NCBI RefSeq assembly: GCF_048128805.1
Contig: NC_136006.1
Location: 4,321,815 to 4,385,814, forward strand
Source of the DNA: Centroberyx gerrardi
Taxonomy: Eukaryota; Chordata; Actinopteri; Beryciformes; Berycidae
Length of the DNA stretch: 64,000 bases
Reading direction: 5' to 3'
Shown here: one piece after another, positions 46,169 to 58,300 of the stretch
Position numbering within the stretch: position 1 is the first letter of the stretch
Layout of the letters: every line of letters starts with the position of its first letter
Notes under the pieces: generated by a model
Seen by the model: the letters and a program-made list of their open reading frames with translations, nothing else
What the model was told of the DNA's origin: nothing
Database searches by the model: none
Made by a program: the position numbers and the translations under genes

Positions 46169-48553
46169 CAGTGTGTCTCCTCCTCACCTCGGCCCAGTAC
46201 TGCTGCTTGGTGTCGGAGTCCATGTGAGCGAAGCCGCCCAGCACCAGAGCCTTCATCAGGGTCCGCTGGACGGAGCTGGACAGCAGGTGGAGCGGCGGGC
46301 TGCGGCTCGCAAACTGCTTCGCCAAGTTCCACCAGTTCTCACACTGAACCACGATGTTCGCTCTGCAGGGAGGGGAGAGGGGAGAGGTTAGTGTGTGTAG
46401 TGTGTGTAACATCCTTATATATGAATCATTTACACTATCAGTCAAAAGTTTGGATGTTTGGATGTTTCTCATTCTCTTGAAGCCATTTTGATCTAAAGGC
46501 TTCTGCTTAAATGCTTGAAATTAGTTTCTTAGACAAATATAAATCGTGAAGTTGATCCTATGTATGAATTTCTTTCCAAAGCCTTTTGCCTTTCCATCAA
46601 GGCAAAGGGCGGCTACTTTAAAGAATCTAAAATATAAGATAGTTTTGATTTGTTTAACACTTTTTTGGTCGCTGCATAATTCCATTTGTGTTCTTTCATA
46701 GTTTTGATGTCTTTACTGTTATTCTAAAATGTGGAAAATAGCAAAAATAAAGAAAAATGCTTGTGTCCAGACTTTTGACTGGTACTATAGATGGATCATA
46801 TGTAATGTGAATGGCTTTTACGTGACAGTAACTGACATAATGATGTTAGTCAGTAGTTAAGCCTGATGTGTTTGAGTTTCCATCACTGTATCTTGTAAGT
46901 CTTGAAAAAAGGTCTGCAGATTAAAACGTTGACGAGTACAGATAAAAGTGCTTTTTAATCCTCCAGTCTCTTTCTTAGTATAAACAGGCAATGCAATGAA
47001 ACTTCGGGATTCCAAACCACTGGGACTGTTTTACATATAATCCTTCAATGCAGGTTGTATCGGAAAAATTCAGAAAATGTTAGTGCCACTGTTTAGAATG
47101 GGAGTCTGAGATGTATAGTTGGCATGTTGTCCTCAGCCGGCTGGTAATGGAGCGACTGTTCCCCCCTCACCACCAGAGGGGGGCGTTTCATACATGGGAA
47201 GTTGCATTTTCATCAAATTTTGGCCAACCAAACGCCCAAGTCCTCACCTCTCCCTCTTCTCCACCAGCGTCACCAGCAGCTCCACCGTGTCGTTGGCCAG
47301 GTCCGCCTCTGAACTCCACACCGACAGGTTGTTGATCACCTTCTCCAAAAGGTATCCCACAATCCACTGGGCCCCCTCCGTGTCGGCGCCGAACGCTGTG
47401 CTGAGGGGGATGCTGATCTGAGGAACGGGAAGAAAGATGAACAGATGAGACAGAGGGATCTATGGGAAGTAGCCAGGCTGTTGCTATTGTTGGAAAGAGA
47501 TACTAACTAGAGGTATGGAGGCGTGCAATATAACACTGTGCTTGCTAATAGAGAACCTGATAACAGCTCAAATATCCTAATGTGACCACACAGATCTTTA
47601 GCTATTGGTAGAAAGTTTTATTTTGGAGAGGAAAAAGCAGAAACTGGACACACAGTGAACCTGAAACTTCAGCTTTAGCTTTCTTTGTTTACAAGCAGAA
47701 AGCAGAAATTAGATGACCTCTCCTGTCTTGTCCCAAATGAGCAAATGAATATGAAACGGTGAACAGGACTTCATTTAAAATGTAAAAGTTTATGGCATGT
47801 TATTCGCGTTCTGATGCATCTTTGCAAAAATGTGATTGTTGGCGTCTCGTTCACAGTGATCGATTGCCTTTACTGACCAAATTAGAAGTCTTCGGAGTTG
47901 TTTTTTTATGCCAGAATTAACATTTAAAGAGATGGAAAATGTAAAAAAAAATGAGCAAAAAAACTCAAAATGCAATGCTGGAATTGTCCTTAAATGGTTG
48001 GGAGAGCAAAGAGCAAAGTCCTCTAGGTGGCGCATGAATTTGGGCTCCAAGATATATTTTTTTTTTGCTCTATTTATTGATTTTAACAGTATGAACTAAG
48101 AAATACATAGACAAATCAAATCTTTGAAAGACAACATGGGTAATCTGAGGGCCAAGACAGGGATTTTGGATGGATTCTAGGAAACGCGGCCTTCTCCTTC
48201 ATAGTGGATCTGGATGGTGACTACTACTGGAAATTTTTTAAGTCAATGTTCCTGTTTTTCTGGTGATAATGGCACAACTTGGATATATATCGCCAATACA
48301 CATTTCTTAAGAAGCCTGAGGAAACTTGCTACGACTTAGATCTCGCCCGAGGGGTAAGAAAGCTGGAAAAAATGTTATTCGTCCAATACGCACAATTGTT
48401 GGTAATCGCCCAACTTTCTGTGAAACCACAGCTGGCAGCGAACCACAGTTGACTGATTACATCTGCGGGTTGTTCCCGTCCTATAAACCTAGTCCATATA
48501 AGCACAATTCAAAATAAACCAAAGCCATCCATGCCCGGATTTCTCCTTTCTAA

Positions 48554-48586
<33 letters not shown>

Positions 48587-51500
48587 ACCTTTATTTAGAC
48601 AGGTAATCTCATTGAGACACGGGGTCTCGTTCACAAGAGAGACCTGGTCGGGCAGCAGCAGCAGTACAACACAAAGTTACAGACAGACAGGACATTCAAT
48701 ACAGAGACAAGATAGAACACAATCATAAAAGTGATAAGTGCAAAAGTGCCAAAGTGGTAGCCAGATTTTAGGCACTATGTACAAGAGAAAACCCCCACAG
48801 ACGCTCTCTCCATATTTCTTAGAAGTAGTTTAAAATCCCCGAGGGGAATCAAGGTTCCAGGTTGAGAGGGCAGAGTAGGAGAAGGCCTTTCTACCAGATC
48901 CAGTACGGACTGAGGGGATGGAGAGAGTGATGAAGCCCTGGGAGCGCAGGCTATAGCAGCACTGTTTACGTGACATATAAGTGGATAAATAAATGGGCAG
49001 CAGTCCAAGAATGGATTTATAAATGAAGTTATACCAATGCAAAGCTCTGCGCATGGATAATGATGACCAGTTGACTAAAGAATACAGAGTACAATGGTGT
49101 GTGAGGGGTAGGGATGCACCGATGTCACTTTTTCAATGCCGATACTGATTACGAGTATGAAAGTTTAAGTATCGGCCGATACTGAGTACCGATCCGATCC
49201 GTTACTTTTACTGAACAGTGCAGGCTTACTTCCTTAGGTTGGGGTCAATGGACAAAATTATTGAGATAAAATCCTTGTTTTTCCCACTGTTTGAGAAATA
49301 CAGGCTTCTATGTGCCACAAATGCATAAAATCAAGACAGTTTGCTTTTATTTCTTACATGTTACTCATGGCTTTCGGTATCAGATTTTAGTCTTGGGTAA
49401 AATCTCCGATACCGATATTCCATTTTAGCCTGGCATCCCTAGTGAGGGGTTTACAATCGGTTATCGGTTAACGTGCGTTCGCTACGCCACAAATGTGATG
49501 AGTTACACAGTGTATCAGCGATTCAGCTGTTGTCGCCGTGTCAGAGACTTGGCTAAATGCTGACATTCCAGACTCTATTGTAACTTTCCCAGGATATATT
49601 TTACATCGGCGCCATCGCAAGGGCAGCGGGGGAGGAGGAGTCGCACTGTATGCTTGTAATAACATCACACAGCAAAGACTGACCCACCTGGAGGAAGATG
49701 AGTATGAAGCCTTATGGGTACGGTTGCGCCCTAAACGTCTTCCCCGTGGGCTAAGTTGCATATTCGCTGCTGTGCTGTATATTCCTCCGAGCTCTTCAGC
49801 GACAGCCAAACCAAACGCACTAATCACACAGTATCTGGAGCTAGGGCTGCAACTAACAATTATTTTCATTGTCGATTAATCTGTCGATTATTTTCTCGAT
49901 TAATCGATTAGATGTTTGGTCTATAAAATGTCAGAAAATGGTGAAAAATGTCGATCAGTGTTTCCCAAAGCCCAAGATGACGTCCTCAAATGTCTTGTTT
50001 TGTCCACAACCCAAAGATATTCAGTTTACTGTCATAGAGGAGTAAAGAAACCAGAAAATATTCACATTTAAGAAGCTGGAATCAGAGAATTTTGACTTAT
50101 TTTTCTTCAAAAATTACTCAAACCGATTAATCAATTATCAAAATAGTTGGCGATTAATTTAAAAGTTGACAACTAATCGATTAATCGATTAATCGTTGCA
50201 GCTCTATCTGGATCGTTGTCTTGGCAACATTGCAACGCAATTACCAGCATGCTGCAGTTGTCATTCTTGGGGACACGAATAGGTACAAGTCTGAAACCAT
50301 CTGCATCAGACATGGACTGAAACAAGTTGTGGCTAGTGCAACGAGAAAAGCCAGTCAACTTGATTCACTTTTTACCAACATTTCTTCCATGTATGAGCCA
50401 CCTGTGCATCTGCCCCCCGTTGGCACTTCTGACCATCAAACCATCATGTGGAACGCTGGCAAATGGCCCTCCAAGCCCACACAGTACATCACTCGCCCAA
50501 AACGCGCACCTGAGGCAATGAGGCAGCTGGGTCTTCTCATGAACACTACAGATTTTTCCCCCATTCATGAGGCCACTGACCCTGAGGTTAAGGTTATGGC
50601 CTTCACTTCCACTATTGGGTCCATCCTGGATAAAGCTATCCCACTACAGAGAGTCTCAATTACTAACAATGACAAGCCCTGGATGACTGTACAAATTAAA
50701 AATCTGATTAAAGAGAGACAGCATGCGTTTTGCTCTGGCGACAAAACTGCCTACAGAAATCTACAATCAACTATTGTCAAAAAAATCAAGAGTGCCAAAC
50801 AGCGATACTACAAGAATGAGGTGGAGGAGCTGCGGTGCTCTAACTCAAAACAGTGGTTTAAGTCTGTTAAAGCACTTATGGGGATGGATGATGATGGGCG
50901 AGCTGTGGTACCACAAGACCCCAACATCTTGCAGCGTGAGTGCGACGCTCTGGCCACGCATTTTGCTTCAGTATGGGACCAAGTGGACCATTCTATTCCA
51001 TCTGAGGCGGATGTTACTCACAAGCTGGCAAATGGTGCTTTACCTCTCCTGAGCACTGGGCAGGTTGAAGCTAGACTCCGCAAAGTTAATGCGAGGAAGG
51101 CAGCCGGACCTGACTGCATTCCCTCTTGGGTATTAAAGACTTTTCATGAAGAATTGGCGCCTGTGTTATGTGATGGTTTTAATACATGTATCCAACACAA
51201 TATTTTCCCAAATCAATGGAAAGAAGCCTTGGTGGTCAAAGCTGTTCCCAAAAAAGCAAAGCCCAGCTTTCCAGCTGACTACTGTCAAATTTCATTAGTC
51301 AGCTGTGTTGGCAAAGTGTATGAAGGGGTCCTAAGGGATGCCCTTCTGGAGGACACAAATTCCAAAATTGCCCCATCACAACATGGGTTTATGGCTGATA
51401 GATCAACTGTCACTGTTCTGATTCAGATCCTGCAATGCTGGCACAAAGCACTCAATAACAACCCCAAAATGGACGTTCATGCTGTTTTTGCTGATTTCTC

Positions 51501-54334
51501 CCGTGCTTTTGACACAATTAAGCACTGTCAATTGCTTCATGCACTGACTGACATGTCTGTCAGACGCCCCCTTTGGCTCATTGTTAGGAGCTCTCCGAGT
51601 GACAGAGAGCAAAGGGTGCAGTGGGGTTCCTGTGTGTCTGATCCCTGTGCAATACCAGCTGGTGTCCTCCAGGGGGGGCTATTATCCCCATTGCTCTTTG
51701 TCATTTGCATCAACAGCCTGGATTCACGTCTGCCTCCTTCTGTTATCCCTGTGAAATATGCCGATGACCTTACAATCACGGAGCTCCTGATGGGGTCTCT
51801 ACCTGGCCTGTCTCAGAAGGCCTTGGATTCTGTGGTTGAATGGGGACGGGAGTTTTCACTGGCAATGAATGGAGCCAAGACCATGGATATGGTAATCAGC
51901 GCCAGGAGAGAGGACAACATCCCCTCTCCACCGCCTCCAACAATTTCTGGACAAAACATCAGTAGAGTCTCCACCTTTAAACTGCTCGGAGATCATCTGA
52001 TTTGTCATGGGATGCCCACGTTGAGAATATGCTCTCAAAGACACGGCCAAGGATCTATTACCTCAGTGTTGCCAAAAGAGCTGGTCTTCCATGTGACGTT
52101 CTAAAACAAATATACCTGACCTTCATTCGTCCAATCCTTGAGCATGCCAGCCCAGTTTGGGGTGGGCTGACAAAAGGCCGGTCCGAGGAGCTGGAATGGG
52201 TACAAAAGCGATGCTGCAGGATTATTGGCACTCCGGCTTCTTCTCTTCCATCTTTGAGTGAAAGGCGTGGTGAGGCCGCCCTGCGTACCCTCACCAACAT
52301 ACTCAAGGAGAGCTCATCCCCCCTGCATGGTTTCCTGCTTGCAGCCTCGCTTCGTCAGCGCAGGGAATATGTAGCGCCCACGAGCAGAACCAAAAGACAT
52401 GAACTCTCCTTTATTCCTCGTGCTCTTAAATAGTTTTTTTAAATGACCTATTTATTTTAGGGTTTATGTTTATGTTAATTAATCGAAATTTTATCGAAAT
52501 CGCAATATGGCCTACTGCAATTTTCAAATCGCAGGAGGCGCAATATTTGTTAAAGGCGAAATGTGTGTCAAAATACCATTTTAAATGAAATATTGTCATG
52601 CTGCAGAGATGTCCTGCCTACACATCATATTCTACAGACTTAAGAAAACATCTTTGTTTGGTACAGATCCCCGCAAAAATCACACCATAATCATTTTAAT
52701 ACGTATTTCAATGAAAATGAGAATAATGATGTAAAAATTATCATTCCCTCTAATATCGCAAATCATATCGCAATTGCAATATCAGTCAAAATAATCGCAA
52801 TTAGATATTTTTTCAAAATCGTTCAGCCCTATTTATGTTCTTAATTTCATGCTTCTGCTTATGATGTTGATCGCTGTAATGTCTGACGCATTTCAGGATT
52901 CACTGTTTAAAAACTGTGTTTTTATGCTGTTGTACCCTGCCTTATCAAACTTTAATAAATGAAACTGAAACTGAAAGTGAAACTGAAAGAGCATTATATA
53001 TTAACCAGATCTTCACAGTCGGGTCCAGGGATCAGAACGGACATTCTTTCAGTTACAGGTCAGCTTCTCTACCTTTCAGGCCTCCACCGCTCGTTGTAAT
53101 AAGCTTTTCTCCATATGAAGCCCTCCTCCCTCCCACCGCTCACAGAGCCTTGGTAGGACGGAGGCAACATGGCAGCAGCGGAGAGCGTCCTACCTGTTCG
53201 TAGAGCTTCTCGTCCACCAGCAGGTACGTCTTGGCCCAGCGTCTCAGGAACCAGACGATGTCCTTCCCCATCTGAGGGCTCAGCAGCTCCGTCAGGCTCG
53301 CTCTGGTCGCCCTGGACTCCACCTCCGACGTCCGCAACACCGCCGACAGCAACCTGCAGAAGACAAGAAGAAGATGACTGTGAGGGTGGAGGCAACAAAG
53401 CAAGGGATTAAGGGAGGAGGAGAAACATAGAAAGGAAGAGGATGAGGAGGAAGACGGATGAGATGATGGAGGAGGATGACAGAGGGCAGCAATTTTTGCG
53501 TCAAGTCTAGCTATAACTTTCCGTTAAATTTTATGGACTGGCTGGTGGAAGCATCTTGCTTTGGTCTGTACATTGGCTTGAATGGGTTGTGATTGACAGG
53601 AGGCGGGTCTTAACATAACCACAGAGAATAGCTATTGGTTGAAACTTTTATTTTGGAGAGGAAAACATGGAAACCAGACAGGTAGTGAACTGAAAGCAGT
53701 ATCTTGTGGTATGGTGCAGTATGGCAAAACTGATTTAAAAATATCTGTCGGAATTAACATTAAAGGGATGGAAAATGTAAAAAAATGAAAAGCTCAAATC
53801 ACGCTGGACTTGCCCTTTAAACTTGAGCCTGGCTTTTCCAAAAGTGAGCCCCCAACAAAATGAGCAAACCTTGGTGGATTTTCATTACCTTGCTGTCCTT
53901 TGTGAGGCCCACTCTCTCACATAACACACACACACACACACACACATATATATGAAAGGCCAGAGAGACAGAGGGCTTAAAGCAGCTTATGGGTCCTGTG
54001 TGTGTCGGAGGACGGGGTCCATCCTCCGGTCCCACCACCCTCCCCCCCCCCCCCCGCGGTCCGGCACAGCGCACGGTTTCACATTGTTTGCAGAAAACAA
54101 AACCCCATTGACATTTGCCTGGGCCGGGGTCGACGCTCGCTATTAGGAAACCTGATGCCACCGGCCGCTCGTCGCTCCAATCCTCTGTCATGGCTGTCAC
54201 CCCCTTTCACCCCCCCCCCCCCCCCCCTCATTCCATAATGAACAATCTAGAACGCACCGAGGCTCAACGACCTTCAGCAGACACAATGCTGTGACTGCAG
54301 CGACTATCTATTGTCGTCACTGTGATTATCTGCA

Positions 54335-54365
<31 letters not shown>

Positions 54366-55145
54366 CTTGGCCCTCCGCAGACAGACATCGAGTGCCTTTC
54401 TGACAGCCAACAGCCCTGAACCAAAACAGTATCAGTGGAGTTTGATATGAGAAAATGTTTCAGGATGTAAAACATCAGCGGTAAACGTCAGGTTTTGGTG
54501 TCAGTCCCTCAGAATCAAAGAGCGAGGGCTTCTTCTTTCTAGAGCCGCCATTTTGCACCGAGAGACGTTCAACAATCATACAGGGAGAAATCCATCGTAG
54601 AAGAGGAGAGAGACCAGTTTCTGCACCCACAGGAGCAGGAGAGAGACCAGAATGCACTGCAGCATCAAGACAGGTTGCATTTTGAGTAAGGGGGTGCGGT
54701 CACAATCACAGACACACACTTCTGCTCCAAAACAGGGTCAGTTTTGAAAGCCAGAAATCTCAGCAGCTGGCCAAGTAATCATTGAGTCATTAGTATTGAT
54801 TGAAAAACCCTTTCAACCCCTGCAGATATGGTACAGGACAGTAAAAATGATACTTATTGTACAAATGATACACACGTATAACACAAAAGAGCGCTGTGCT
54901 TCAAACAGGTTTTCAAACAGTCGCACAGCAGCAGCAGAAGCCAGGCGCAGCCTCCCTTCCCTCGAGCGTCTGCCGGGCGCCGCGAGCTCAAACGGCGTCC
55001 CCGTGGAAACGGAGGCCGACTCCTCCAGTTCCTCCTGTTCAGGACCCTGCGGCTCATCCGGCACCTGGCCTCGTCCTAATTAAATTACTGATGAAGCTGG
55101 GGAGTGGCAGCGTGGCGGCCGGGCTGCCAGGAAGCACCAACAGGC

Positions 55146-55184
<39 letters not shown>

Positions 55185-55320
55185 ATGAGAGAATAAAGTG
55201 TATCTATAAAACTGTGCGTATAAGTGTGTGAGTGTTTAAACATAAGTGTGTGTATGAGTGTTGGTAAATGTGTTGGTAAATGTGTGTGAATGAGTGTCTA
55301 TGTGCTACTGTGTATGTACT

Positions 55321-55381
<61 letters not shown>

Positions 55382-58300
55382 CTGGCATGGCTGGGCTTGT
55401 GCCAGGACATTCCCCCCCTATTGGGACTGGTGCTACCACACCCTTAGGGGTTCTGGGAAGCATTAGGGACAGAGGGTGTGTGTGAGAGTGTGTGGGTGCA
55501 TGCATGCATGTATGAATGTGTGTGTGTGTCTGTGTGTCTGTGTGTGTGTGTTAGCGTTGATTGCACGTGACAGTGGATAAATTGTGTATGCATCCGTGTG
55601 TGAGAGAGTTTGAAAGCATGTGTGCATGAGAGTGTGTGTGTGTGTGTGTACAGTATGACAGTGTGCAAGTCTGTGAGTGTGTGTGTTTATGAGTGTGTGT
55701 GTGTGTGTGTGTTTTAAGGGTGTGTCATCTAGTGCTGGGCGATATCGCTGAAATCAATATGAGAATGATAAGGATTTTTTTTTTATATCAATAACTATCA
55801 CTTAGGCTTAGGTATGCAAAATGTTAAATAATCAAATGGATGTTCATTGAATAGAACTGCATGGTAGTGAGTGGTGATGTTATTTATTTTTATTTTATTT
55901 GTTTATTTTGTGTACAAAAAAACATGAATCACTAAGCTACGATCTAATTTCCATCTGCATCTGTCCCACAAAACTCTGACAATTTTCAAATAATATTCCT
56001 TAAAATGTTTCGTACCTCATATTGTCAGTTTTGGAATAAAATTTGCTTGTCATATCATCAATATAGACAACAGAACTGTGTGTCACAATAATCACAATAC
56101 AATCACAATATGATTCCACTGAAAGATAAAAGATAAAATTGAATTATCGCCCCGGCTCTCGCGTGCCGTCCCGGGTCAGAGGCGTCTCGACCGCATTAGG
56201 CCAAAACCGCAGTGAAAGTTTTTACTGCCTGTGTTCTACGGGCCGCTCATCCAGACGGCGTCGGAGCGTGAACGCCAAGCACCTGACCCCACCTTTAGCT
56301 TTACGGGGCGACGGTGAAAAGGCCTCGGGGCCCCGGCGAGCCTGCGGCAGCCAGGAGAGTCTATTCCTGGCGGGTCACTCTCTCTCTCTCTCTCCGGGTT
56401 TATTGGGGTCCGGACGGTAAGTGAGAAGCACTGTCACAATGCCCAAGGACCGCTGGAAACAAAGGAGCGGCATCTCTTCCATGACGACAATCCCTTTGAG
56501 GGCAGGTTGACGCGTCCTTGACTCCAGACTCATTTGTATACAATACCAGCGACGTACTATATTGGTGTTGACTTCAGAAATATGTATTGTTTGATAGCCG
56601 ACCTCTCCGGCGCGGGTTGAGAAAATGTTTCATGGCTTGGTTGGAGTCAGAAAAAAGTGTCAAAAATTGTATAAATTGTACACTGCCGGTCAAAAGTTTG
56701 GACACACCACATTTTTCTTTATTTTTACTATTTTCCACATTTTAGAATAGCAGTAAAGATGTCAAAACTATGAAATAACACAAATGGAATTATGCAGTGA
56801 CTAAAAAAGTGTTAAACAAATCAAAACTATTTTATATTTTAGATTCTTTAAAGCAGCCGCCCTTTGCCTTGATGGAAAGACAAAGGCTTTGGAAAGAAAT
56901 TCATACATAGGATCAACTTCACTATTTATATTTGTCTAAGAAACACATCTCAAGTATTTCAGCAGAAGCCTTTAGATCAAAATGGCTTTAAGAGAATGAA
57001 AAACAAAGAACATTCAATCAGGTGTCCAGACTTTTGACTGGTAGTGTGTGTAACTTTTTTCTTTTTTACTTTCTCCCTTTTTTCTTCTTTTTAAGAAAAG
57101 CCTAACTAGGCACAGGAGTTGGAAACCAGCAATATCTGCAGCCTAATCTCTGTATGCAGAACAGTTGCATCAACTTGTGGCACTATGTTAATTTGCATTG
57201 TCCCTATCAAATAAATGAATAAATAAATACTATAAATGTATTTTTCAAACCTTTATCCATGCTAAATTTGCCATACGCTCTGCATTTGCTCCACGTTCAT
57301 TCTGTTCCACACATTCACACCTGGGGGTTCAGTGCCTTGCTCAAGGGCGCATCACTGGCCGTCACTGAGGGCCGGAGAGTATTACTCATTCACTTTCTCT
57401 ACTCAGATTTTCCTAGTTGGTCCGGGGATTCAAGCTGGCGACCTTCCAGTTCTCCAACCTTTAACACTACAGCTGTCCCCATGTTGGCAAAAAAGCAAAA
57501 GAATTTAAGTTTTCCCCTCAATCCCTGGGAAGTCTTTAGAGATACGGGCTTTTCTACAGACAAGGCAAGATTTGCAAATCAATTTGGTTCTGATTGCCTG
57601 AGTTTGAATTCAGACTGAAACTTTAACCATGTCTCCCCCTCTCTGAAGTGACCTGGACTCTCCTTACAAGCAGTGCAGGAAACCTTAAGTCAAACCACTG
57701 GCCACAGAGGCTAATGGGTTCCAACATTCATCAGCCTCTTTCACCATTTTACCAGCCAAATATAGAAAAGAACCTCCGGAAGATAGTTATTTACCTGCCA
57801 GAGTGTCTAGTAGAATGGACAAAATTAGTTGCCAAAACCAAAATTTACCACTATTTTGCAGGCAGAAATTCACCACCAAGCTTACAAAAATGCTGAAAAA
57901 GCAGAGAAGAGGCACCAATTCCTAGCCTCACAACTAGGAAATTACATCTATTTACCAAGGCTGGATAATAACTGATGAATCCTCCTTGTTTTTCCAGCAA
58001 CATCCTGCAGAAATACCCCGTAATGTCCCATGTATCAAACCAAGCGAGTCCTCACCAAAACAAACCGATCAAATTAAATTCAAAGCATCTCGTCACTCTC
58101 TTGAGAAAACAAAGGACCGTCCGCCTCACCTGATGACGGAGTCGGTGCGGTTGCAGCCCGGTATGGAGGAGGCCTTCTCCCCCGGCGAGCCCAGGATCTG
58201 CAGCGTGGTGTTGATGTCCACCTCCGTCGAGTGTTTGATGGAGAACTCCATCACCTCCGAGGGGATCAGCGGGGTTTCGCCCTGCGGGTCGTCCGCTAAT

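Larger units (their letters stand above)
48326..52990 (+). mobile_element. jockey-superfamily-like non-LTR retrotransposon, broken by nested insertions
   Basis: The element runs in pieces: about 48326-48554 (up to MPGFLLSN), then 49469-49841 (NVRSLRHKCDEL and the endonuclease motif SETWLNADIP, with GGGGVALYA), 50207-52476 (reverse transcriptase and C-terminus) and 52832-52990 (3' UTR ending in TGAAAC-type tail units). It is interrupted by an antisense LINE fragment and three MITEs, and has at least two further frameshifts (just after 50207 and near 51995). It is dead. The clade is uncertain (jockey/Rex-like). Confidence 0.85.

Noticed and set aside
50221..52104. A 627-residue frame as a host gene
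   Set aside because: It has YADD-type reverse-transcriptase motifs, is part of a broken LINE and lies inside an xpo4 intron.
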